This document shows positions 8,465 to 19,336 of a stretch of 64,000 nt of DNA, in pieces. The translations under genes were made by a program, and so were the position numbers. The notes below the pieces were generated by a model that searched no databases, had not been told where the DNA came from, and saw only the letters and a program-made list of their open reading frames with translations. Source of the DNA: Azonexus sp. (lineage in GTDB: Bacteria > Pseudomonadota > Gammaproteobacteria > Burkholderiales > Rhodocyclaceae); NCBI RefSeq assembly GCF_023150235.1, contig NZ_JAKLLH010000004.1, positions 1 to 64,000 on the forward strand. The letters are read 5' to 3'. The first letter of the stretch is position 1; each line of letters opens with the position of its first letter.

Positions 8465-9031
8465 TCAGTCAGGGATGTTCTCGATCAGCGAGAACAGGCG
8501 CTGGTAGAAGGCCGGATCATCGACCGTTTCTTCGCCGACCTTGACCAGCGTGCCGCTTTCGGACGACGGCCAGGGGAGCGAGATCGAGCCGACGCCGGCA
8601 ACGCTGAGGCCGCTGCTGCTGGTGTTGGCACGCAGTTCGTGCGAGGACTGCAGCGCGTTGGCATAGATCGTCGAGCCGCCGCTGCTCGGCAGGCAGACCA
8701 GGGTGATCCGCAGTTGTAGTTGCTGATTGCTCTTGGGCATGAAGAACTTGACGCCCTTGACGGCATTTTCGCCTTGTTTTTCGCTGAACTTTTCCAGTTC
8801 GTAGCCCTGGCCGAGCAGGGCGCGGCGGCCTTTTTCGCAGGCCGCTTCCGGCCCTTGCGTGCTGTGCCAGAGAAAGGGCGTGGCCTCGTTGTCGAAGCTC
8901 TCGCTCTTGTAGGCGGCTGGCGGCTTGCTGCCGGGGGTGGTGCAGGCGGCGAGCAGCAGCAGCGGGAAGAGCTGCGCCAGCAGCCGCAGCGTAGGGCGCT
9001 GGTGCGGGCGGAGGAGGGCGGTGGTTTTCAT
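8465..9031 (-). CDS. DUF2242-type lipoprotein
   Basis: The chosen start gives MKTTALLRPHQRPTLRLL followed by a hydrophobic stretch and the lipobox LLAAC, so a 188-residue precursor anchored in the envelope is predicted. Mature sequence features ACEKGRRALLGQGYELEKF and LVCLPSSGGSTIYANALQ, with conserved cysteines, match my memory of the DUF2242 family, whose function is unknown. The start lies 10 bp after the folA stop, so it is the last gene of the mog-thyA-pgi-folA run. A longer in-frame extension overlapping folA is rejected because it would bury the signal peptide. Confidence 0.75.
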   Translation of the reverse strand: MKTTALLRPHQRPTLRLLAQLFPLLLLAACTTPGSKPPAAYKSESFDNEATPFLWHSTQGPEAACEKGRRALLGQGYELEKFSEKQGENAVKGVKFFMPKSNQQLQLRITLVCLPSSGGSTIYANALQSSHELRANTSSSGLSVAGVGSISLPWPSSESGTLVKVGEETVDDPAFYQRLFSLIENIPD

Positions 9032-9041
9032 CGCGCAGGGG

Positions 9042-9554
9042 TCAGCGACGGCGGCGGTAGCTGACGAAGTGGCAAGCGGGCGGGGTGCCACGGTCGACCG
9101 TGCGTTTTTGCACAATTTCCCAGTCGACCGTGGAAATCTCGGGAAACCACGCATCGCCCTCGGGGGCCAGTTCGACTTCGGTGACTTCGAGGCGGTCGGC
9201 CAGCGCCAGCGCCTGGCGGTAGATCTGTTCGCCGCCGATCACGAAGATTGGTCCGGGGGCGGCGGCATCCACGGTCGACAGCCGGGCCAGGGCATTTTCC
9301 AGCGAGTCGGCGAGTTCGGCGCCGGGGGCGGCGTAGTCTGGCTGGCGGCTGATCACGATGTTGCGCCGGCCGGGCAGCGGGCGAAAGCGCGGCGGCAGCG
9401 ATTCCCAGGTCTTGCGCCCCATGATCACCGGCCGGCCGCTGGTCATCGCCTTGAAGTGGGCCATGTCCTCGGGGATGTGCCAGAGCAGCTGGTTGTCCTG
9501 GCCGATGACGCGGTTTTGCGCGACGGCGGCGATGATGACGATTTCCGGTTTCAT
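9042..9554 (-). CDS. folA: Dihydrofolate reductase
   Basis: NADPH-dependent reduction of dihydrofolate to tetrahydrofolate, regenerating the cofactor oxidised by the thymidylate synthase encoded upstream in the same operon. The 170 residues show the DHFR order: IIAAVAQNRVIGQDNQLLWHIPEDMAHFK with the catalytic acid in PEDM, GRPVIMGRKTWESLP, RRNIVISRQ, and FVIGGEQIYRQAL. The start overlaps the pgi stop by 4 bp (ATGA). The last 30 residues are encoded by a paired palindromic repeat (STVDWEIVQKRTVDRG), ending in the expected HFVSYRRR, so the repeat lies inside the coding region without breaking the frame. Confidence 0.96.
   Translation of the reverse strand: MKPEIVIIAAVAQNRVIGQDNQLLWHIPEDMAHFKAMTSGRPVIMGRKTWESLPPRFRPLPGRRNIVISRQPDYAAPGAELADSLENALARLSTVDAAAPGPIFVIGGEQIYRQALALADRLEVTEVELAPEGDAWFPEISTVDWEIVQKRTVDRGTPPACHFVSYRRRR
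9088..9133. repeat. Paired palindrome inside folA
   Basis: Left copy CACGGTCGACCGTG is a perfect 14-bp palindrome; the right copy is GTCGACCGTGG. The outer arms CCACGGTCGAC and GTCGACCGTGG are exact reverse complements. It is translated in folA as STVDWEIVQKRTVDRG. Confidence 0.85.
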
Positions 9555-11143
9555 GACATCCTGAATTGGCGCAAGTGGGTGATCAGGCCGGCGGTCGAAC
9601 TATCTAGACTGTGGTCGTCGGCCTCGCCACGCACCACCGGGGTCAGCCGGCTGGCCAGCACCTTGCCGAGTTCGACGCCCCATTGGTCGAAGGAATTGAG
9701 CCCCCACAGCGCGCCAAGGCAGAACACCTTGTGCTCGTAGAGCGCGATCAGCTGGCCGAGGGTGTAGGGCGTCAACTCGCCGAGCACCAGCGTCGTCGAC
9801 GGCTGGTTGCCGGGGAAGGTACGGTAGGGCAGCAGGTGCTCGGGGATGCCGTTGGCGCGTGCTTCTTCGGCGCTCTGGCCGAAGGCCAGCGCGGCCGATT
9901 GGGCCAGGCAGTTGGCGAGCAGCGCGGTGTGGTGGCCGTGCAGCGGGTAGTCGGATTTGCCGAGCGCGATGAAGTCGCTGGGAATCGGCTGGCCGCCCTG
10001 GTGCAGCAGCTGGAAGAAGGAGTGCTGGCCGTTGGTGCCGGCTTCGCCCCAGATGATCGGGCTGGTCGCGACGTCGATGTGGCGGCCGTCGCGGTCGTAG
10101 TACTTGCCGTTGCTTTCCATCTCCAGCTGCTGCAGGTAGCGCGGTAGCAGCGACAGCGACTGGCTGTAGGGGAAGATGCCGTGGCTGGCGGCCTTGAGGA
10201 AGTCGGTGTTCCACAGGGTCAGCAGCGCCAGGGTCAGCGGCAGGTTCTCGGCAAAGGGGGCGCTGACGAAATGTTTGTCGAGGTCGTGCGCACCGGCCAG
10301 CAGTTCCCTGAAATTGCGGTAGCCGATGGCCAGCGCGATCGGCAGACCGATCGCCGACCACAGCGAAAAGCGGCCGCCGACCCAGTCCCAGAACTCGAAA
10401 ACGTTGGCATCGTCGATGCCGAAATTGCGGGTGGCTTCGAGGTTGGTCGAGGCGGCGACAAAGTGCTTGGCGACCGCGCCACCGGTCTGACCGGCGGCGG
10501 CGAGCAGCCAGTCGCGGGCAGTGCGGGCGTTGGTCAGGGTTTCCAGCGTGGTGAAAGTCTTGCTGGCGACGATGAATAGCGTCGTGCGCGGGTTGAGCTG
10601 GGCCAGCGTCGCGGCGAGGTCGGCGCCGTCGAGGTTGGAAACGAAATGAAGCTTGAGATCGGGCAGGTGGTGCGCGCTCAGCGCCTGTACCACCATGCGC
10701 GGGCCAAGGTCGGAGCCGCCGATGCCGAGATTGACCACGTCAGTGATGTATTCGCCGGAAAAGCCGCGCCAGTGGCCGCTATGCACCGCATCGCAGAAAT
10801 CGGCCATGCGCCGCAGCACGGCCTTGACCTCGGGTGGCGCGGACTCGCCGTCGCGCAGGTCCATGTGGCGGACGGCGCGTTGCTCGGTGTGGTTGATCGC
10901 TTCGCCGCTGCGCAGGCACTTGATCCAGCCGGCCAGGTTGGCGCTCTCTGCCAGCCCGTGCAGCAACGTCAGCGTCTCGGCGCTGATCCGCTGCTTGGAA
11001 AAGTCGAGTAGCAACTTGCCGTGGCGCAGGCTGAAGTGGTCGAAGCGGGCACGGTCGCCAGCGAACAGCTCGCGCAAATGGGTCGTGCGGATGGTTTCGG
11101 CGTGGGCGGCAAGAGCTTGCCAGGCGGGGGATTGCGTCAGCAT
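9551..11143 (-). CDS. pgi: Glucose-6-phosphate isomerase
   Basis: Cytosolic interconversion of glucose-6-phosphate and fructose-6-phosphate. The 530 residues cover the full family: VNLGIGGSDLGPRMVVQAL (phosphosugar binding), FIVASKTFTTLETLTNA, WDWVGGRFSLWSAIGLP (signature 1 region), GEAGTNGQHSFFQLLHQG (with the catalytic Glu and His) and GLNSFDQWGVELGKVLA (signature 2). I chose the ATG giving MLTQSPAW over a TTG 6 bases upstream. It lies 27 bp behind thyA and overlaps folA by 4 bp. Confidence 0.96.
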   Translation of the reverse strand: MLTQSPAWQALAAHAETIRTTHLRELFAGDRARFDHFSLRHGKLLLDFSKQRISAETLTLLHGLAESANLAGWIKCLRSGEAINHTEQRAVRHMDLRDGESAPPEVKAVLRRMADFCDAVHSGHWRGFSGEYITDVVNLGIGGSDLGPRMVVQALSAHHLPDLKLHFVSNLDGADLAATLAQLNPRTTLFIVASKTFTTLETLTNARTARDWLLAAAGQTGGAVAKHFVAASTNLEATRNFGIDDANVFEFWDWVGGRFSLWSAIGLPIALAIGYRNFRELLAGAHDLDKHFVSAPFAENLPLTLALLTLWNTDFLKAASHGIFPYSQSLSLLPRYLQQLEMESNGKYYDRDGRHIDVATSPIIWGEAGTNGQHSFFQLLHQGGQPIPSDFIALGKSDYPLHGHHTALLANCLAQSAALAFGQSAEEARANGIPEHLLPYRTFPGNQPSTTLVLGELTPYTLGQLIALYEHKVFCLGALWGLNSFDQWGVELGKVLASRLTPVVRGEADDHSLDSSTAGLITHLRQFRMS

Positions 11144-11170
11144 GGGCAAAGTGTGGACGGCGCCGCGGAC

Positions 11171-11983
11171 TCAGACCGCGACCGGCGCCGCGATGTGCGG
11201 ATGCGGGTCGTAGCCGTCGAGGCGGAAATCCTCGAAGCGGAAGGCGAAGAGATCGGTGATGACGGGGTTGATCCACATGGTCGGCAAGGCGCGCGGCGTG
11301 CGCGTCAGCTGCAGGCGCGCCTGCTCAAAATGGTTAGCGTAGAGATGGGCGTCGCCAAAGGTATGCACGAATTCGCCCGGCTGGTAGCCGCAGACCTGCG
11401 CCAGCATCAGGGTCAGCAGCGCATAGCTGGCGATGTTGAAGGGCACGCCGAGGAAAATGTCGGCACTGCGCTGGTAGAGCTGGCAGGAGAGCCGGCGCTG
11501 GCCGTCGGTATCAGGCGGCGAGACGTAGAACTGGAACAGGCAGTGGCAGGGCGGCAGCGCCATCTCGTCGACGTCGCCGGGGTTCCAGGCCGAGACAATG
11601 TGGCGGCGGGAATCCGGGCTGTGCTTGAGGCTGTGCACCAGCTGGCCGAGCTGGTCGACCAGGCGTCCGTCCGGGGTCTCCCAGCGGCGCCACTGCTTGC
11701 CATAGACCGGGCCGAGGTCGCCGTTCTCGTCGGCCCATTCGTCCCAGATCTTGACCCCGTTTTCCTGCAGGTAGCGGATGTTGGTGTCGCCCTGAATGAA
11801 CCACAGCAGTTCGTGGATGATCGACTTCAGGTGCAGCTTTTTGGTGGTCAGCGCCGGAAAACCGGCGGCGAGGTCGAAACGCATCTGCCAGCCGAACACC
11901 GAGCGGGTGCCGGTGCCGGTGCGGTCGGCCTTGTCCTGGCCGTGGTCCAGCACATGGCGCATCAGGTCGAGATAGGCTTGCAT
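11171..11983 (-). CDS. thyA: Thymidylate synthase
   Basis: Methylates dUMP to dTMP using methylenetetrahydrofolate and releases dihydrofolate for FolA two genes downstream. The 270 residues contain [18 protein letters not shown], the [17 protein letters not shown] region, the catalytic cysteine in [37 protein letters not shown] and the C-terminal PHIAAPVAV close to the usual end. The length is near the 264 of E. coli. A 12-bp gap separates it from the mog stop upstream, so translation is probably coupled. Confidence 0.97.
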   Translation of the reverse strand: MQAYLDLMRHVLDHGQDKADRTGTGTRSVFGWQMRFDLAAGFPALTTKKLHLKSIIHELLWFIQGDTNIRYLQENGVKIWDEWADENGDLGPVYGKQWRRWETPDGRLVDQLGQLVHSLKHSPDSRRHIVSAWNPGDVDEMALPPCHCLFQFYVSPPDTDGQRRLSCQLYQRSADIFLGVPFNIASYALLTLMLAQVCGYQPGEFVHTFGDAHLYANHFEQARLQLTRTPRALPTMWINPVITDLFAFRFEDFRLDGYDPHPHIAAPVAV

Positions 11984-11995
11984 GCGGGCGCTTCC

Positions 11996-12589
11996 TTAGT
12001 TCGGGCGGGCAGGGCGCTGCGCGCTCTTGGGGCGGAAGGCCTGGATCACCGCGGCGTCGGTTTCGCAGTAGGGGCCGCCGATCAGGTCGAGGCAGTAGGG
12101 CACGGCGGCGAAGATGCCGACGTGACGCACCGTGCCATCGGCGTGGCGCAGGCCTTCCAGGGTTTCCTGGATCGCCTTGGGCTGGCCGGGCAGGTTGATG
12201 ATCAGCGCTTGCTTGCGGATCACCGCGACCTGGCGCGAGAGGATCGCGGTCGGCACGAAGTTGAGGCTGATCCGCCGCATTTCCTCGCCGAAGCCGGGCA
12301 TTTCCTTGTCGGCCACCGCCAGCGTCGCTTCCGGGGTCACGTCGCGCAATGCCGGGCCGGTGCCACCGGTGGTCAGCACCAGATGGCATTGTTCACGGTC
12401 GACCAGCTCGATCAGGGTATTTTCAATCTCCGCCTGCTCGTCGGCGATCAGTCGGGTGACGCCGGTCCAGGGCGAGGCCAGCGCCCGGCTCAGCCAGTCC
12501 TGCAACGCGGGAATGCCCTTGTCTTCATAGACGCCGGTCGAAGCGCGGTCGCTGATCGAGACCAGCCCGATTTTCAGCGTCTCACTCAT
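11996..12589 (-). CDS. mog: Molybdopterin adenylyltransferase
   Basis: Activates molybdopterin with ATP before molybdenum insertion in molybdenum cofactor synthesis. The 197 residues show the MoaB/Mog fold: KIGLVSISDRASTGVYEDKGIPAL at the N-terminus, LVLTTGGTGPALRDVTPEAT (the T-T-G-G-T-G motif) and a conserved NLPGQPKAIQETL. The extended C-terminus (IGGPYCETDAAVIQAFRPK) favours Mog over the shorter MoaB. The start is fixed by MSETLKIG, and the ATG overlaps the darP stop by 8 bp. Confidence 0.92.
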   Translation of the reverse strand: MSETLKIGLVSISDRASTGVYEDKGIPALQDWLSRALASPWTGVTRLIADEQAEIENTLIELVDREQCHLVLTTGGTGPALRDVTPEATLAVADKEMPGFGEEMRRISLNFVPTAILSRQVAVIRKQALIINLPGQPKAIQETLEGLRHADGTVRHVGIFAAVPYCLDLIGGPYCETDAAVIQAFRPKSAQRPARPN

Positions 12590-13160
12590 CGGCGGCCTCG
12601 GTGGGCTCGGCGGGGGTCGCACTGGCGCCGCCCCGGTCGTGCTCCTGGAAAATCTGGAAAATGGCGCGGAAGGCCTTGGGCGGCTTGCCGGCTTCCTGTT
12701 CCTTGAGCGCATTGCGGCGCAACTGGCGCATTTGCTGCTGATCGATGCCGGGCCACTGGGCGACGATGGTGGCGAGCGTGCTTTCGTCTTCCAGCAGCTT
12801 GACGCGCAAGCGTTCGAGCCGGTGCAGGCGGGCGGTTTCGGCTGAGGATTCGCCGCGCAGCATGGCCAGCCCGGCACGGATCGGCTCCTCGTCGACGCCG
12901 CGCAGCAGCTTGCCGAGGTATTGCAGCTGCCGTTTGTGGGCGCCGTGGGCGGTGATCTTCTGGGCTTCACGCGCGGCGGCGAAAATTTCTTCCGGCAACT
13001 GGATGCGCTTCAGTTGCCCGACCGACAGTTCGACCAGTTCGGCGCCGAGGTCGCGCAGTTCCTGCATCGCCTCCTTGCGCTTGGTTTTCGAGGGGCGCGA
13101 GTAATCTTCGGCAAAATCGTCGTCGGACAGCGCCTTGGCGCGGGCTTTGGGTGCGGGCAT
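12582..13160 (-). CDS. darP: Ribosome-associated protein DarP (YjgA family)
   Basis: YjgA/DarP proteins bind the large ribosomal subunit during late assembly. The 192 residues have the family pattern: acidic-basic N-terminus DDFAEDYSRPSKTKRKEAMQELRDLG, then LVELSVGQLKRIQLPEEIFAAAREAQKITAHGAHKRQLQYLGKLLR and a C-terminal half with LRRNALKEQEAGKPPKAFRAIFQIFQE. I chose MPAPKARAK; an ATG 33 bases upstream is also in frame. It is divergent from pmbA, the usual neighbour of this gene in proteobacteria, which supports both calls. Confidence 0.93.
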   Translation of the reverse strand: MPAPKARAKALSDDDFAEDYSRPSKTKRKEAMQELRDLGAELVELSVGQLKRIQLPEEIFAAAREAQKITAHGAHKRQLQYLGKLLRGVDEEPIRAGLAMLRGESSAETARLHRLERLRVKLLEDESTLATIVAQWPGIDQQQMRQLRRNALKEQEAGKPPKAFRAIFQIFQEHDRGGASATPAEPTEAADE

Positions 13161-13248
13161 GGGGGAATCTTGCTGGCTGCGCCAGTGGGTCATACAGGGC
13201 CTGCTATGATAGCGATTTTCCCGCCTCTTTGCGCTCTGCCGCCATTCT

Positions 13249-14601
13249 ATGTCCACCGATTCCACCGCTTTTTCCTATGCTCATGCCACCTTGCAGCAAT
13301 TGGCCGAGGATGTTCTCAAGCACGCCCGCAACCAGGGGGCGAGTGCCTGCGAGGTCGATGTCTCGGAAGGTTTCGGGCAATCGGTGACGGTGCGCTGCGA
13401 CGAGGTCGAAACCATCGAGTTCAACCGCGACAAGGGCATCGGCGTCACCGTCTATGCCGGTCAGCGCAAGGGTTACGCCAGCACCTCCGACTTTTCGCCG
13501 CAGGCCCTGCGCGATACCGTCGATGCCGCGCTCAAGATCGCCCGCTTCACCGCCGAAGATCCGTGCGCCGGCCTGGCCGACGCGGCCTTGCTGGCCCGCG
13601 ATTGCCCGGAGCTGGATTTGCATCATCCCTGGGCGTTGACCGTGGAAGCGGCGATCGACATCGCCCGCCGCTGCGAGCAGGCGGCTTTCGCGGCCAGCCC
13701 GCTGATCGAGAATTCGGAAGGCGCATCGGTGTCGACGCAGCAGGCGCATTTCATTTCCGCCAACAGCCTCGGCTTCATGGGCGGCTATCCGAGCTCGCGG
13801 CACTACGTCTCGTGCTCGGTGATCGCCGGCGAGGAAGACGGCGAAGGCATGCAGCGCGACGACTGGTACACCACCAACCGCAATCCGGCCCTGCTCGACG
13901 CTGCCGATTCGGTCGGCCGGCGCGCCGCCGAGCGGGCGACCGCGCGGCTCGGGGCGAAGAAGGTCAAGACCGGCGAATACCCGGTACTGTTCGATGCCAC
14001 GCTGGCCGGCGGCCTGCTCGGCAGCCTGGTCCATGCCGCCAGCGGCGGCGCCTTGTACCGTAAGGCTTCGTTCCTGGTCGGCCAGCTCGGGCAGAAGATC
14101 ATGCCCGACTTCGTCCGTATCGACGAACGGCCGCACCTGCGCGGCGCGCTCGGTTCGGCCGCATTCGACAGCGACGGCGTTGCCACTCGCGACCGCGCGG
14201 TCGTCGAGGGTGGCGTGCTGCAGGGCTATTTCCTCTCCGCCTATTCGGCGCGCAAGCTTGGCATGCAGACCACCGGCAACGCCGGCGGCGCCTACAACCT
14301 GCTGCTGCAGCCGGGCGAGCTTGATTTCGCCGGCCTGCTCAAGCAGATGGGGCGTGGCCTGCTGGTCACCGAACTGCTCGGCCACGGGATCAATTACGTG
14401 ACCGGCGATTATTCGCGTGGCGCCGCCGGCTTCTGGGTCGAGGACGGCGAAATCGTGTATCCGGTTGAGGAAATCACGATTGCCGGCAATCTGAAAAACA
14501 TGTTCGCCGGCATCGCCGCGGTCGGGAACGATGTGCTGGTCCGCGGCTCGAAGCAGTCGGGTTCGATCCTGCTCGAGCGGATGACGGTCGCCGGCGAGTG
14601 A
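13249..14601 (+). CDS. pmbA: Metalloprotease PmbA (TldE)
   Basis: Partner of TldD in a cytosolic protease that matures peptides such as microcin B17 and degrades unfolded peptides. The 450 residues have the TldD/PmbA N-terminal domain (ACEVDVSEGFGQSVTVR, DKGIGVTVYAGQRKGYAS), the middle AAFAASPLIENSEGASVS, and the C-terminal GSLVHAASGGALYRKASFLVG and GNAGGAYNLLLQPG segments. PmbA lacks the metal-binding HExxxH-type motif of TldD, as expected here. tldD is not in the window. It is divergent from darP, the classic arrangement. Confidence 0.95.
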   Translation: MSTDSTAFSYAHATLQQLAEDVLKHARNQGASACEVDVSEGFGQSVTVRCDEVETIEFNRDKGIGVTVYAGQRKGYASTSDFSPQALRDTVDAALKIARFTAEDPCAGLADAALLARDCPELDLHHPWALTVEAAIDIARRCEQAAFAASPLIENSEGASVSTQQAHFISANSLGFMGGYPSSRHYVSCSVIAGEEDGEGMQRDDWYTTNRNPALLDAADSVGRRAAERATARLGAKKVKTGEYPVLFDATLAGGLLGSLVHAASGGALYRKASFLVGQLGQKIMPDFVRIDERPHLRGALGSAAFDSDGVATRDRAVVEGGVLQGYFLSAYSARKLGMQTTGNAGGAYNLLLQPGELDFAGLLKQMGRGLLVTELLGHGINYVTGDYSRGAAGFWVEDGEIVYPVEEITIAGNLKNMFAGIAAVGNDVLVRGSKQSGSILLERMTVAGE

Positions 14602-14727
14602 ATCCAGGGATCGGTGCTGGCGGCGGGCTATAAGGGTTTTCCTCAGCTGCCAGGATGCCGACTTTGGTTAGAATCGAACTGTCACCCTTGATGTGATCGA
14701 CTACACCCCTACCGGAGGAGACAAAAT

Positions 14728-15816
14728 ATGCAACGTCGTGATTTTCTCAAGAAAGCCTCGCTCGGCGCCGCTGCCGGCGCTGCCGCCACGGTTGCGGCAC
14801 CGGCAATCGCCCAGTCGCTGCCAAATATCAAGTGGCGCCTGACGTCCAGCTTCCCCAAGAGTCTGGACACCATCTACGGCGGCGCCGACGTGCTCGCCAA
14901 TCGCCTGCGTGAAATGACCGGCGGCAAGTTCGACATCCGCGTCTTCCCCGGTGGCGAAATCGTCCCCGGCGGGCAGGCGCTGGATGCCGTGCAGCAAGGT
15001 ACCGTCGAGTGCTGCCATACCTGCTCCTATTACTACGTCGGCAAGGACAAGACCTTCGGTTTCGGCACCGCCGTTCCCTTCGGCATGAACGCTCGCCAGA
15101 TGAATGCCTGGATCTACTACGGCGGCGGTCAGAAGCTGCTCGACGAGTTCTACGCCAACTACAACGTCGTCTCCTTTGCCGGCGGCAATACCGGCACCCA
15201 GATGGGCGGTTGGTGGCGCAAGGAAGTGAAGACCCTCGCCGACCTCAAGGGCGTCAAGATGCGCATCGCCGGCCTGGGCGGTAATGTCTTTGCCGAACTG
15301 GGCATCGTTCCGCAGCAGATCGTCGGTGGCGATATTTATCCGGCGCTGGAAAAAGGCACCATCGACGCCGCCGAATGGGTCGGCCCCTACGACGACGAAA
15401 AACTCGGTTTCTACAAGGTCGCCAAGAATTACTACTACCCCGGTTTCTGGGAATCCGGCCCGACCATCCACTTCTTCGTCAACAAGAAGGAATGGGACAA
15501 GCTGCCCAAGGAATACCAGGCCGCCTTCCAGGCCGCCGCGTACGAAGCCAACGTCACGATGATGGCCGAATACGATCACAAGAACCCGATTGCCCTGTCC
15601 AAGCTTCTGCAAAGCGGCGTCAAGCTGCACTCCTTCTCCGACGAAATCCTGGAAGCCGCCTACAAGGCCGCGCAGCAGCTTTATGCCGATGAAGCCGGCA
15701 AGAATCCGGCCTTCAAGAAGGTTTATACCGAGTGGGACAAGTACCGCAAGACGCAGAACGCCTGGTTCAGCGTCGCCGAAATGCGGATGGACCGCTTCCT
15801 GCAGACGCACAAGTAA
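14728..15816 (+). CDS. TRAP transporter substrate-binding protein, TakP-like
   Basis: Periplasmic binding protein of a tripartite ATP-independent transporter. The 362 residues start with a Tat signal, MQRRDFLKKASLGAAAGAAA, ending near PAIAQS. WRLTSSFPKSLDTIYGGADVL, GTVECCHTCSYYYVGKD, GGNTGTQMGGWWRKE, GGDIYPALEKGTIDAAEWVGPYDDEKLG and the conserved YYYPGFWESGPT closely follow Rhodobacter TakP, which binds 2-oxo acids such as pyruvate, so a keto-acid ligand is likely. GGAGGAG lies 8 bases before the ATG. The matching permease genes are about 5 kb away on the opposite strand. Confidence 0.93.
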   Translation: MQRRDFLKKASLGAAAGAAATVAAPAIAQSLPNIKWRLTSSFPKSLDTIYGGADVLANRLREMTGGKFDIRVFPGGEIVPGGQALDAVQQGTVECCHTCSYYYVGKDKTFGFGTAVPFGMNARQMNAWIYYGGGQKLLDEFYANYNVVSFAGGNTGTQMGGWWRKEVKTLADLKGVKMRIAGLGGNVFAELGIVPQQIVGGDIYPALEKGTIDAAEWVGPYDDEKLGFYKVAKNYYYPGFWESGPTIHFFVNKKEWDKLPKEYQAAFQAAAYEANVTMMAEYDHKNPIALSKLLQSGVKLHSFSDEILEAAYKAAQQLYADEAGKNPAFKKVYTEWDKYRKTQNAWFSVAEMRMDRFLQTHK

Positions 15817-15853
15817 GCAAGCCGTGCCGTCAGGCCCATTGCTCATGGGCTTT

Positions 15854-15864
15854 CACGGTCGACC
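15854..15864. repeat. Single palindrome copy CACGGTCGACC
   Basis: One copy of the dispersed repeat immediately upstream of the terminator hairpin that follows the TRAP binding-protein gene. No second arm is obvious, so this is a solo copy. Confidence 0.7.
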
Positions 15865-15876
15865 GGCGGTAAAGTA

Positions 15877-15907
15877 AAAAAAGCCTGGATGATTTCCGGG
15901 CTTTTTT
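15877..15907 (+). terminator. Terminator after the TRAP binding-protein gene
   Basis: AAAAAAGCC and GGCTTTTTT pair, with inner GG/CC pairs around a short loop and a terminal T-run. The A-run on the other side would allow minus-strand use, but the Dps-like gene ends 84 bp further right. Confidence 0.8.
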
Positions 15908-15990
15908 ACGGGGTGCCGGTCTCAAAGCCGGTGAATGATTCGAGCGCGCCCGAGCGAAGTGTCCGGGCTCGCCAGATATTTTGCGGGCTC

Positions 15991-16455
15991 TCAGTTCTCC
16001 AGCAGGCTGCGCAGCATCCAGGCGTTCTTTTCGTGGATCTGCATGCGCTGGGTCAGTAGGTCGGCGGTCGGTTCGTCGCCGGCCTTGTCGACGATGGCGA
16101 AGATGCTGCGGGCAGTCTTGGTCACGGCTTCCTGACCGGCGACCAGTTGCTTGATCATTTCTTCGGCGCCGACCTTGCCTTCACTCTCCTTGATCACCGT
16201 CAGCTTGGCGAATTCGCGATAGGTGCCGGGGGCGGCGACGCCGAGGGCGCGAATCCGTTCGGCGATCAGGTCGAGCGCGTTCCACAGCTCGGTGTATTGG
16301 TCCATGAACATCACGTGCAGCGTGTTGAACATCGGGCCGGTGACGTTCCAGTGGAAATTGTGCGTCTTCAGGTAGAGCGTGAACGAGTCCGCCAGCAGGT
16401 GTGACAGACCGTCGGCAATTTTTTCACGATCCTTCTTGCTGATGCCGATATCCAT
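15991..16455 (-). CDS. Dps-family DNA-binding ferritin-like protein
   Basis: Dps proteins form 12-mers that oxidise and store iron and protect DNA from peroxide. The 154 residues contain the ferroxidase pattern [44 protein letters not shown], in which the His and Asp/Glu ligands of the inter-subunit iron site are visible, and the C-terminal [12 protein letters not shown]. The start is the ATG of [10 protein letters not shown], because GGAGGAA ends 7 bases before it; a longer frame would begin on the ribosome site itself. It is monocistronic, with 250 bp of non-coding DNA upstream that must hold its promoter. Confidence 0.93.
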   Translation of the reverse strand: MDIGISKKDREKIADGLSHLLADSFTLYLKTHNFHWNVTGPMFNTLHVMFMDQYTELWNALDLIAERIRALGVAAPGTYREFAKLTVIKESEGKVGAEEMIKQLVAGQEAVTKTARSIFAIVDKAGDEPTADLLTQRMQIHEKNAWMLRSLLEN

Positions 16456-16707
16456 AGTGTTTTCCTCCATCGTAAGTTCAACTCCAGGTTTTTCTGGTCA
16501 AAAAACCCTTTGCACCCGGGATTTCGGGGTTGCGGCCGCGCTTGCGCCAGGAGCGGAAACGCCCGGCCCGGCAGCCTTTGCCGGGTAATGAGTGCACACC
16601 GTTCACTATGGCCTGATTTCTGATTTTGCCCAATTGCTTGCGCCAAGGTGTTCGATAGTTTTTTTCTATTTTTCCGTGCTTGTTTTCAGCCTGGGGGGCG
16701 GCCATGG

Positions 16708-19305
<2,598 letters not shown>

Positions 19306-19336
19306 GGGGCGACTCCCTGGGGGCTGCGCGTTGATG

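Noticed and set aside
11653-11660. GGTCGACC within thyA
   Set aside because: It lies in CTGGTCGACCAG, coding for Leu-Val-Asp-Gln, without the CAC/GTG flanks; I treat it as an ordinary coding occurrence, not part of the repeat family.
11021-12706. Open frame of about 560 codons opposite thyA and mog
   Set aside because: Shadow of well-identified genes on the other strand; composition (Ala, Arg, Gly, Val, His) is typical of a GC-rich antisense frame.
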